Below the pieces are notes generated by a model, which was given only the letters and a program-made list of their open reading frames with translations, did no database searches and was not told the origin of the DNA. The position numbers and the translations under genes were made by a program. 53,781 nt of DNA from Chloroflexota bacterium (GTDB taxonomy: Bacteria > Chloroflexota > Ktedonobacteria > Ktedonobacterales > Ktedonobacteraceae), in NCBI GenBank assembly GCA_902812455.1, contig CADDZH010000024.1:1-53781 (forward strand). Direction: 5' to 3'. Positions 29,014 to 36,684 of the stretch are shown one piece after another (the stretch's first letter is position 1; every line of letters starts with the position of its first letter).

Positions 29014-30105
29014 ATGAAGGAAACTCGCGTTTCACCTGTTGAGACTCGCGCTCCGGCATTCATGCAGGGCGCCCTTGAGCGTGTCCTGGCGCAACAGGGG
29101 CTTATCGAGCAGCTTGCCGCCATCACCACCGGCTACACACCTGATCCCGAAAAGGAACAGCAAGAACCCACCTACTACGACTACCCGGTGCTGAAAGCGC
29201 CCACCTGGAGCTGGGAGATCATCCTATATTTCTTCCTGGGTGGGTTGGCAGCCGGCTGCTACGTTATTGCCAGCATAGCATCTCTTTTCGGCTCCCCTGA
29301 AGATCGCGCTGCTGTCCGCGCAGGCTACTATCTCTCCCTGCTGGCTCTAATACCCTGCCCGATCCTGCTCATCCTGGACCTGGGCAGGCCTGAGCGTTTC
29401 CTGAATATGCTGCGCGTATTCAAAGTCAAGTCGCCTATGTCGATGGGCACCTGGGCGCTCGTCACTTTCTCATTCTTTAGTGGCACTTGCGCAATGATTC
29501 AGGCCGCGCGGGATGGTATTCTGGGTGACTGGTGGGGCGCAAGAGCGCTGGCCGCTTTCCCGCAAAAATTATTATCGCTGCCAGGGATCGGCGCGGGCTT
29601 CTTTTTGGGTAGCTATACCGGCGTGCTCTTGACGGTAACAAGCATACCCCTCTGGTCGCGCAGCAAGCTCTTAGGTGGAATCTTTATTTCGTCCGCCGTG
29701 TCCACCAGCTCTGCCCTGATCTCGCTTGTATTGCGTCTCACAGGCGCGCCGACTCGTACCCTCCATAAATTGGGACGCCTGGAATGGCTCGCTATGCTCC
29801 TTGAAATGACCGGGCTGCTCACGTTCCTGCGGCAGTCAGGGCGTGCCGCCCGCCCACTCGTCGGAAATGGCCCAGGGGAGCATGGCTCAACTTTCTGGAC
29901 ATTCGTCTTTGGAGGGGGACTTGCGATACCCTGGCTGCTGCAATCGCTCACCTTCTTTGGCCGCCGGGGAGAAAAACGCCCTCTGGGTGGACTGCTCATT
30001 TCCGCGCTAGTGCTGGTAGGCGGCTATTTCTTGCGCCGCACATTAATTGAGGCGGGCCGCACATCCAGCCGGGATGCGCGCACAACGTTGTGGAACGCTA
30101 AGTAG
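29014..30105 (+). CDS. nrfD: NrfD/PsrC-type membrane subunit of the formate dehydrogenase
   Basis: The 363-residue protein has a soluble head of about 60 residues, then eight or so membrane helices starting with WSWEIILYFFLGGLAAGCYV, the usual opening of NrfD/PsrC proteins. It should pass electrons from the beta subunit to menaquinone. E. coli FDH-N uses a cytochrome b556 (FdnI) here instead; no heme-ligating His pattern of that type was seen. GGGAGG lies 8 bases before ATG 29014, 19 bases after the beta stop. It is the last gene of the three-gene operon, and no terminator was found after it. Confidence 0.9.
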   Translation: MKETRVSPVETRAPAFMQGALERVLAQQGLIEQLAAITTGYTPDPEKEQQEPTYYDYPVLKAPTWSWEIILYFFLGGLAAGCYVIASIASLFGSPEDRAAVRAGYYLSLLALIPCPILLILDLGRPERFLNMLRVFKVKSPMSMGTWALVTFSFFSGTCAMIQAARDGILGDWWGARALAAFPQKLLSLPGIGAGFFLGSYTGVLLTVTSIPLWSRSKLLGGIFISSAVSTSSALISLVLRLTGAPTRTLHKLGRLEWLAMLLEMTGLLTFLRQSGRAARPLVGNGPGEHGSTFWTFVFGGGLAIPWLLQSLTFFGRRGEKRPLGGLLISALVLVGGYFLRRTLIEAGRTSSRDARTTLWNAK

Positions 30106-30260
30106 CCTTGCCCCTAATGATTTTTAACAATCAAATCGGGTACCCACGACACACGTCGCCTCGGTTCTGGAGGGACAGGGGGAGATGAGAAGCCAGCCGG
30201 ACAAGCACAAGGCCCCCACCCATGCCCATCCACACCCCTTGTCCCTACAGGCGACGGGAT
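30106..30260. repeat. GTAGGGAC-type interspersed repeat after the FDH operon
   Basis: The block contains GGACAGGGGGAGATGAG, GGACAAGCACAAGGCC and ends in CCCCTTGTCCCTACAGG. Its right edge supplies the TAG stop of the remnant at 30245-30775. It resembles 32440-32505. Confidence 0.7.
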
Positions 30261-30775
30261 CGTTTTCTCATTACCGAATTTGATTGGAAGAATTCAGCGG
30301 GTTCCCCAGCGGCCAGCACCTGGTCGAGTGTCATCGCCTGTCCCTGCTCCCACGAGGCTCTGAACGCTTCCTCTCCCAGTTGGGCCTGCAAGTTTGTCAC
30401 GAACTGCTCATATATGGGCTGCACGAACGGTGGCACTGCTGCATTAATAGTCTGGCGCAAGCGATATGCCGCTCCCCCCAACTGTGCCGCCCACACTGGC
30501 TGTCTCTGGGCTTCTACTGTTCTTGCCAGTCCTTCGAGATTGAAGGCAACGAACGTCTTGTTGCCCAACTGCCTGCAGAGCATGAGCCCCTCCTCAAAGA
30601 GGGAGCGGGCCGTCCCATAGTCTTGCTCAAAGAAGGCGACCAACCCCAGACCATAGACACCCCATTGCCGCCATCCTCCCGTCCTGGCGAACGCGAGCCC
30701 CTCCTCAAACAATGCACGTGCTCTCGCACGCGCTGTCGCATGCTCACGGCCAAGGGCAATCAGCCCCTTCGTCAT
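30245..30775 (-). pseudogene. remnant: C-terminal TPR part of a LuxR/AfsR-type regulator
   Basis: The 176 residues (RARALFEEGLAFARTGG, DYGTARSLFEEGLMLCRQLG, LAQLGEEAFRASWEQGQAMT within 140-160) match the tail of large ATPase-TPR-LuxR regulators common in Ktedonobacteria and Actinobacteria. The ATPase and most TPR repeats are absent. The 5' side breaks at about 30776-30784, where a second truncated gene starts on the opposite strand. The ATG at 30775 is only a codon inside the old gene, and no convincing ribosome site precedes it. The 3' end runs into a repeat that supplies TAG. It is judged a non-functional remnant. Confidence 0.72.
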
Positions 30776-30779
30776 GAGC

Positions 30780-31134
30780 GCGGTTGATCGGTGATGCGGC
30801 CCACGTCATGTCACCGGTGGGCGGTGTAGGCATCAACTACGCCATCCAGGATGCTGTGGTGGCGGCCAATGTGCTCAGCGAAAAGCTCAAGGCCGGCAAG
30901 GTGAGCACACGCGACCTGGCAGAGGTGCAGCGCCGCCGTGTATGGCCCACACGTATCATGCAGGGCTTTCAATCCATCGTGCAGAAGCAGGCCGTAGGCA
31001 AGGCGTTTACCTCGGATAAGCCGTTCAATATCCCACTCTTCTTACGCTTCCTGTTGCGCCTGCCAGTTGTGCGCACCTTGCCCGCCCGTTTCATTGGGCT
31101 TGGCATCTGGCCTGTACATGTACAGAACGTGTAG
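30780..31134 (+). pseudogene. remnant: C-terminal part of an FAD-dependent monooxygenase/oxidoreductase
   Basis: It opens directly with RLIGDAAHVMSPVGGVGIN, the second FAD-binding motif (GDAAH) of the PF01494 flavoprotein family, which normally sits near residue 280-300. A normal C-terminal helix region (AIQDAVVAANVLSEKL, LPARFIGLGIWPVHV) follows. The NAD/FAD-binding N-terminal two thirds are missing, and the sequence joins the other remnant at about 30780. No ribosome site is seen. It cannot bind FAD as it stands, so it is called a pseudogene. Confidence 0.75.
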
Positions 31135-31169
31135 GGAGGACATATGGCCGAGTAAGGCAGTTGATCTGG

Positions 31170-31571
31170 TTACACCCGTTCTAGGATACGATCCCCTCCA
31201 TAGATGTTGCGCATCTTGAAAGGCGCTGATGTCGCCACTAATTGCCACGCGCGCAGGCGCTTGCCCTCATAGAGAAACCAGGGTTCTGGTAACTTATAGG
31301 ACTCCTGAGCTACCCAGGATGGTGATGGAAGGCCATCCTGCCAACAAAGCCAATCTACCATTGCTGCACAAAAAGCCGCCCAACGATCCATTTCAGGAGT
31401 GGGAGCAGGCGCTATAGGGGCTTCCACCAGTTCATATCGGTGCTCAACTGAAGAACGACGCCAGTCATCTAAAAAGTCTCCAATTGCCACCCAAGGCGAC
31501 TCCCCATTACAGATGCGGTCGAATGTTTCCTTGATTGTTTGCCGATGCCACCAATACGGTGATTGAGTCAT
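31170..31571 (-). CDS. conserved-looking hypothetical protein, 133 residues
   Basis: No known family was recognised with confidence. The protein is Trp-rich (WWHRQ, DDWRR, DRWAAF, DWLCWQDG, PEPWFLYEG) and ends APFKMRNIYGGDRILERV. The order DFLDDW, WAAF, PEPWF and a terminal RNI-x5-LxR recalls small proteins found beside nucleotidyltransferase-type genes in Actinobacteria; this is a weak memory-based resemblance. It is a single gene. A promoter was not clear in 31572-31725, which also contains the small inverted repeat CATAGG/CCTATG at 31682-31697. Confidence 0.6.
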   Translation of the reverse strand: MTQSPYWWHRQTIKETFDRICNGESPWVAIGDFLDDWRRSSVEHRYELVEAPIAPAPTPEMDRWAAFCAAMVDWLCWQDGLPSPSWVAQESYKLPEPWFLYEGKRLRAWQLVATSAPFKMRNIYGGDRILERV

Positions 31572-31725
31572 ATATCGTTATTCTCCTATGCAGCTATAGA
31601 TCACCCATCAAAGAGGTCCTTACCCTACTCCTCTCAGCAAAGATGTGATATAAAAGTTGGTAACATTGCTTTGAGTATAACCCATAGGTACCCCTATGAC
31701 AAGAAATAACTAATTTGGGGAAAAT

Positions 31726-32247
31726 ATGAAAACAATCCTTCGATACTCTGGTGGGCAGCTACTCTTGCTGATCCTTGCCTTGATAGGCGCAGGGATTGCC
31801 ATTTACCTGACACTGGTTCATTATGAGAATGTGCCGCTGGCCTGCTCCGCACAGGGCCTGGTTGATTGCGCTCGCGTGCTCTCCAGTCCTTACTCTGTTG
31901 TCCCCGGCACAGCAGTTCCCATTAGCGTACCGGGTTTCGGCTGGTGCGCTGTTATGCTTGTCCTGGCAATCGCAGGACTGCGCCTAGCAGCAGAGCAGCG
32001 CTGGATACGTATGGCGGAATTTGCCTGGGCGCTGGCAGGGATAGTGGTTGTCCTCTACCTGGTCTATGTCGAACTTGTTCGCCTGCACACCATCTGCGCC
32101 TGGTGTACCGGTCTGCATGTCGTCATTCTGGTTATGCTTCTTACGACGATAGTCCAGTTGCAACAACCCGAGCGAGAGGAAGAGCCAGAGCTTGAGTCCG
32201 GGGAAGAGCGAGAATCTTCTGGTGCAAGCGCCATCCGCCGCAAGTAA
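31726..32247 (+). CDS. vitamin K epoxide reductase (VKOR) family protein
   Basis: The 173-residue protein has four membrane helices and the VKOR cysteine pattern: PLACSAQGLVDCARVLSSPYS (loop Cys pair, then the Ser/Thr-rich stretch) and the active-site CAWC (HTICAWCTGLHVV). Bacterial VKOR reoxidises a thiol oxidase partner using quinone, so it drives disulfide formation outside the membrane in organisms that lack DsbB. A charged tail of about 30 residues ends the protein. It lies tail to tail with the DUF929 gene at 32638, its likely thioredoxin-fold partner. Confidence 0.92.
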   Translation: MKTILRYSGGQLLLLILALIGAGIAIYLTLVHYENVPLACSAQGLVDCARVLSSPYSVVPGTAVPISVPGFGWCAVMLVLAIAGLRLAAEQRWIRMAEFAWALAGIVVVLYLVYVELVRLHTICAWCTGLHVVILVMLLTTIVQLQQPEREEEPELESGEERESSGASAIRRK

Positions 32248-32252
32248 TCTTG

Positions 32253-32505
32253 CAGGGCAAGGGTTGCCCCTACCATACACGGCTCAGCCCAGGCAGCCAT
32301 TGCCACCTTGTAGTGGCAGAGCTTGCCTCTGCCATCGTTCCTACTTCTGCCATCGTTCCCCTAGTAGAGGTAGATTTTTGCCCGTCGTAGGAGCGGGAGC
32401 GGTCTTACAAGGGTAGGTTTTTTGAGATGAGCGAGAAGCGAAGAGGCGCGAGGGCAAGCACAAGGCCTCCACCTCACCCCGCTCCACACCTTGCCCCTAC
32501 AGGCT
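32253..32505. repeat. block of interspersed hairpin repeats after the VKOR gene
   Basis: It contains several small hairpins, such as GGCAGAG-CTTG-CCTCTGCC around 32320, and a GTAGGAGCGGGAGC start near 32385 with a matching GCTCCACACCTTGCCCCTAC end at about 32500. This is the same family as 22389-22695 and 30106-30260. The 390-base stretch 32248-32637 holds only this block and the next repeat. Confidence 0.7.
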
Positions 32506-32623
32506 ACGACCCGTTCCCGATTACCCTGTGTGATCGGACAAATTCATCAGGCGACGACCCGTTCCTGATTCCCCCATGTGATCGGACAAGTTCATCAGGG
32601 ACGATCCAGTTCCTGATGACTCC
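32506..32623. repeat. three degenerate tandem units of about 48 bp
   Basis: Units begin at 32506 (ACGACCCGTTCCCGATT), 32554 (ACGACCCGTTCCTGATT) and 32601 (ACGATCCAGTTCCTGATGA). Units 1 and 2 share GTGATCGGACAA and TTCATCAGG; unit 3 is cut short. The same unit appears once at 8-50, read through by the DUF2298 gene. Confidence 0.8.
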
Positions 32624-32637
32624 TTGCCTATAGAATC

Positions 32638-33675
32638 TCACGCCAGCTTTTGCCAAACATTCCTCTGGGGCACGATGGCCTCAAAGGAGTTAGGAATCAG
32701 ATCAGCAGCTAATCCGGGAGAGCCTACAAAAGCGGATTTGTTAAGCAACTGCTCAACCGAGGGTATTGGAGCAGTCTTACATACGCTTGCCGGTTGCTGG
32801 TTTGTGGTCATGCAGATAGCTGCTGTCAGGTAATTGGCCGTGCCGAGAATGCCTTGAGCCACCGGCGAGCTTTGATTGGAGAGATCGCTGGCAATCTGCT
32901 GTGCTGAAAGGCCGGAAAGCACCTGCGGTGAATAGCTTGCCCCTGATACGATGTACTGGTTGGCTATGTCAATGAAGGGAATCGAGCCTTGAGAACCCGA
33001 GCTTACATACGGGGGAGCATCATACTTGCTGACGAGCTGCTGTTCCTGGGCTGTAGGGGTCTCCAGCACGGGGTAGTTACCGGAGCTATCCTGCTGGTTC
33101 GTCTGGGTCTCTAGCGCCACAAAATCGATGTACGAGCTGCTGTATGTGCTGCCATAGAAGGTAAACGTGGGAGTGTTGGGGTAGACATCGCTTGATGACG
33201 ATGTTATCTGGCTGAGATGGCTAAATGTCCCAAAGCGGCTGAGGGCTACCACCATTCCCCAGCGCTGGGCTGCACAGTACGGGCACCACTCCGCGCCCAT
33301 ATAGAAGAACTCAGGCTTCCCGTCCGGCCCCTTCAATAGGGGCTGCCCGTGGGCCGCATGTGGCGTATTCTGGATGCCGCCAGTTCCCACTGCCGCCAGT
33401 ATGGCCGGATTCACCTGGGTGACTTCTTTTAGCACCGAAGAGCTGACCGGTGTGGGTTTCGATGATGTACCTGCATTTTGCCGCGATAGAACATAGAAAA
33501 TGACTACAATTACAGCCACTATGACCATCACGCCAGCTACCAGTATCCAGGGCCTGCGATTGGATTTGTGCTGTACCCGTCTTCTCTGTTGCTGTTGTTG
33601 TACCGGGCGTTTTTGTGTTTGGCGCTGCTTATTTGCCTGCTGCCGCCGCTGTGCTGCCGACCTCCGATTTGCCAT
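32638..33675 (-). CDS. DUF929 membrane-anchored thioredoxin-fold protein
   Basis: The 345-residue protein starts with a Gln/Arg-rich cytoplasmic head, one membrane helix (about 44-64, [20 protein letters not shown]) and an outside domain. That domain has [17 protein letters not shown], a CPYC thioredoxin-type active site, and matches the DUF929 family. In archaea and some Chloroflexota, DUF929-like proteins accompany VKOR and are thought to be its disulfide-carrying partner. Two further Cys near the C-terminus (ICMTT, VCKTA) may form a second redox pair. It is convergent with the VKOR gene. Confidence 0.88.
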   Translation of the reverse strand: MANRRSAAQRRQQANKQRQTQKRPVQQQQQRRRVQHKSNRRPWILVAGVMVIVAVIVVIFYVLSRQNAGTSSKPTPVSSSVLKEVTQVNPAILAAVGTGGIQNTPHAAHGQPLLKGPDGKPEFFYMGAEWCPYCAAQRWGMVVALSRFGTFSHLSQITSSSSDVYPNTPTFTFYGSTYSSSYIDFVALETQTNQQDSSGNYPVLETPTAQEQQLVSKYDAPPYVSSGSQGSIPFIDIANQYIVSGASYSPQVLSGLSAQQIASDLSNQSSPVAQGILGTANYLTAAICMTTNQQPASVCKTAPIPSVEQLLNKSAFVGSPGLAADLIPNSFEAIVPQRNVWQKLA

Positions 33676-33756
33676 AGAATCCTGCTTCCTTATCCTTTAT
33701 CTTGCTTACTTAGAGCATACATATAATTAATAGCGATTTTCCAGGGCAGTGGCAAA

Positions 33757-35670
33757 TCATACCACAGAGGCAGGCAGCGTAAAGTAAAAACGGCTTCCTT
33801 CTCCAGCAATACCAGAACTCTCTACCCAGATACGCCCGCCCATGGCCTCCACGAACTGCTTGCTGATGTACAGTCCCAGGCCCGTACCACGTACCGGTCC
33901 AGCGAGGTCGCGCTTGAGACGGACGAATTTCTCGAAGAGGAGAGGAATTTCCTCAGGTGGAATGCCGGGGCCGCTATCCTGCACGCAGATACACACCTGC
34001 ATGCAGCCATCTGCCCGTCGATCAGGGTTAGCGCAAGCTGGCTTGCATGCTACTGCGCTCACAGTCACCGTAGTATGGGGCGGTGAGTACTTAAAGGCGT
34101 TAGAGAGGAGATTGAGCAAGACTTGCATCAGGTACTGCCGGTCAGCCCTGACAGTGAGTGATTCCGGGATCTCCACGCTCATATTGTATGCCGCTTGTTT
34201 TTGTGGCTCGAAGAGGGCCAGCACCTCGCGCACGATCGCTGCGAGTGGCAGATCTTCTGGCCGCAGCGGCTTGCCTTGAAAGTTCCCCCGCATGGCATCG
34301 AGCACATTGCCCACCAGGCGCTGCAGTTGCTCGGAGCTATGAAGCGCCTGGTTGATGAAGGATACTCGCGTTGAGGGATCGAGGCGATCATTGTACTCCA
34401 GGAGCAATTCAAGGTAGCCATGCATAGCAGTGAGGGGCGTGCGTAACTCGTGATTCACATTGAGCAGGAACTGGTCTTTGAGTTCATTCAAGCGGCGCTG
34501 CTGTTCGTAAGCAGCCGCCACGTGGGCTGCCTGTTGCTCTAATTGCGCATTTGCCGCACTAAGAGCCTGATTTTTCGTATGCAACTCCTGCTGCACCAGG
34601 CGCAACTGCTTGTTGTAAAAGATCGTTTCACGAATGGCAAAGAACTGCCGCAGCAAGATCAGGCCGATGAGCGCAGCTCCCGCGAAATAGACTCCTCGCT
34701 CCAGCGTTGTATTCACAGAGTGACTCTCAACATAGAGGGCCAGGGCGCCAACGGCTGGAACAAGGGCATAGGGCATGAATGAAAACCACCCTTGTGGCAT
34801 ATCAAGCGAGGAGTCCGGTGAAGGTTCTTCAGCAGAGAGCGCTTGCCGGGCGAGGATGAGGTTTAGCACCAGCGCTGCCAGCCCATAGAGCATGTAGCCT
34901 ATGGCCCAACCAGCATCGGTGACGGAGCCGAGAGAGGTACCTGTTTGCAGCAGCCTGTAATCGTAGGTGCTATCGGCGAAGACGTTGGCTACCAGACCAA
35001 GCGAGAGAATGATCACAACCGGGCGCAACGTGGTGTCTCGCGAACGGGTAGAGAGGAGAATCAAGGACAGGATGAGCACGAGATCGCCCAGCGGATAGGC
35101 ATCTCCCACGATCTGGGCAAGCAGTGTTGGAGCGCCTGCCAGGACGGTCGGCCCGAGGATGAAGTACCAGCTAAAGGCGAAAACGCCGGCCATGATGATC
35201 ATGCTATCCAGCAAGATGCGCAAGCGAGCGGCAACGGGGAGAGGGCGGCGAGTGAGCAAGAGCACAGCCAGCAAGAGCGAGGGATAGGCGCTCAGGTAGG
35301 CGGCATCCTCCAGGGAGGGAAAAGGCGCCTGGTTGAAGAATTGATAATAGTAGATAAAGAAGCCCTCGCCTACAGACTGGCTGATAATGGCCAGCCCCAA
35401 TAAAACTGGCACCCACCTCAGCGTTTGAGCGGCGGGGGCGTTATCCTGCGAGCTGGGGCCGTACCGGAGGGAATGCCACAAACCACTAAAACAATAGGGC
35501 AGCATGAGCAAGGGGCAGAGAGCAATGATAATCGTCTCTATGCTCACATAAAAGTGAAGGGAGCCGGGCTTTAGAATGAGCCATGCCAGCAGGAAACCGT
35601 TGATCACAACGATCAGGCCGGTACTACGCCAGAGCGACCATGCTCCCTGCCTGTTCAGTGCCTGCAACAT
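33757..35670 (-). CDS. sensor histidine kinase with multi-pass membrane sensor
   Basis: The 637-residue protein has about nine membrane helices (residues 15-330), a coiled segment (LVQQELHTKNQALSAANAQL), a HisKA domain with phospho-acceptor His406 in NHELRTPL, and a HATPase_c domain with N, G1 (DSGPGIP) and G2 (GTGLGL) boxes. No response regulator is adjacent, so it is an orphan kinase. The start is ATG 35670 because GAGGAG lies 8 bases before it; the frame could extend to 35730 but has no ribosome site there. The membrane part could sense a lipophilic or envelope signal, which is not decidable here. Confidence 0.9.
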   Translation of the reverse strand: MLQALNRQGAWSLWRSTGLIVVINGFLLAWLILKPGSLHFYVSIETIIIALCPLLMLPYCFSGLWHSLRYGPSSQDNAPAAQTLRWVPVLLGLAIISQSVGEGFFIYYYQFFNQAPFPSLEDAAYLSAYPSLLLAVLLLTRRPLPVAARLRILLDSMIIMAGVFAFSWYFILGPTVLAGAPTLLAQIVGDAYPLGDLVLILSLILLSTRSRDTTLRPVVIILSLGLVANVFADSTYDYRLLQTGTSLGSVTDAGWAIGYMLYGLAALVLNLILARQALSAEEPSPDSSLDMPQGWFSFMPYALVPAVGALALYVESHSVNTTLERGVYFAGAALIGLILLRQFFAIRETIFYNKQLRLVQQELHTKNQALSAANAQLEQQAAHVAAAYEQQRRLNELKDQFLLNVNHELRTPLTAMHGYLELLLEYNDRLDPSTRVSFINQALHSSEQLQRLVGNVLDAMRGNFQGKPLRPEDLPLAAIVREVLALFEPQKQAAYNMSVEIPESLTVRADRQYLMQVLLNLLSNAFKYSPPHTTVTVSAVACKPACANPDRRADGCMQVCICVQDSGPGIPPEEIPLLFEKFVRLKRDLAGPVRGTGLGLYISKQFVEAMGGRIWVESSGIAGEGSRFYFTLPASVV

Positions 35671-35984
35671 ATGGCTTTCTCCTCTTCTCACAACTCGCAC
35701 AATGGCCCTATGGGAGTAAATAAGCCGCACTTCTCTTCTAAACTCGACCTACCAATTTAACTATATCGACCTTTACCAGCTTTAGATTACGAATGGCAGT
35801 GAGAAAGGACCTGGCTCGCAAGACAGTGCAACAGAGCGCAATCAACATTGCGCAATCTTGCAAGATATGGAAACTAAAGCTCTGCAATTATTGATGGACA
35901 GACAAGGTACCGGTGAACGTTTGTATCTTAACCCGTAATAATGATACTCAAATTACAAGAAAAATGTCCAGCTTTGTATGAATC

Positions 35985-36013
35985 TTGACGCAAAATTAGT
36001 ACTATCGTATCAA
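35985..36013 (+). promoter_or_regulatory. probable promoter of the AOC-like gene
   Basis: TTGACG (35985-35990) and TATCAA (36008-36013) are 17 bases apart. A TACAAT at 36032-36037 is an alternative -10 with no good -35. The 430-base stretch 35671-36100 shows no other feature. Confidence 0.5.
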
Positions 36014-36100
36014 CAATCGTGTTTTGTGTTATACAATGTGTTCTAGTGGCTGTATTTGCAGGATTTGTTTGCACACACAAGAAAGGATAGCAGGAAACTC

Positions 36101-36580
36101 ATGAAAAAGTCTATCATCGCCACAGCAGTAACCTCGTTTCTTCTTGGTGTCCTCGTAGCAGTGTTTTTCCCTCTGGCTAGCAATACCTTTGTGCATGCGA
36201 ATGAAAACCACACGCTGCATGTCATCGATCATAGTGCGCCTGAAGCGACGCTGGATGTGCCCCCACCAGGCGACTCGCTGGGTGACCAGTTTTATTTCAA
36301 CGACCCGGTTTTCGATGCCACCAATACGAAACAGATTGGCACAGACCAGGGTATTTGCTTTCGCATGACCAGGGGCCCTCACCACTATGAATGCCACTGG
36401 ACGACCTATCTTCCTGAAGGCCAGATCACTGTGGAGGGGCCGTTTGATTTCCCGGCCGACTCATTCGAGGCAATTCTGGGCGGAACAGGTGCCTATAGCG
36501 ATGTGCAGGGCCAGATGAGGCTACACGCGCGTGACCCTCAAGGAAACGAGTTCGACTTCTTCTTCCAGTTTGTCAATTAG
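36101..36580 (+). CDS. secreted allene-oxide-cyclase/dirigent-like barrel protein
   Basis: The 159-residue protein has a Sec signal peptide (MKKSIIATAVTSFLLGVLV, likely cut near HANEN). Its mature part has the AOC-barrel pattern: DQFYFNDPVFDATN, GTDQGICFRM, ECHWTTYLPEGQITVEGPFD and EAILGGTGAYSDVQGQ, where GGTGxYxxxxG is typical. Bacterial members of the AOC/dirigent superfamily are secreted and of unknown function. The ATG at 36101 has AGGAA just before it. It is a single gene. Confidence 0.8.
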   Translation: MKKSIIATAVTSFLLGVLVAVFFPLASNTFVHANENHTLHVIDHSAPEATLDVPPPGDSLGDQFYFNDPVFDATNTKQIGTDQGICFRMTRGPHHYECHWTTYLPEGQITVEGPFDFPADSFEAILGGTGAYSDVQGQMRLHARDPQGNEFDFFFQFVN

Positions 36581-36684
36581 AAAGGCCCTTCAACTTTCCC
36601 TCGCACCTTTCGTACATGTGATAGGCTATGTATGAATGATCAGGATAGCTTATCAATGCATCAATCAGGGAGAAACGAGGGAAG

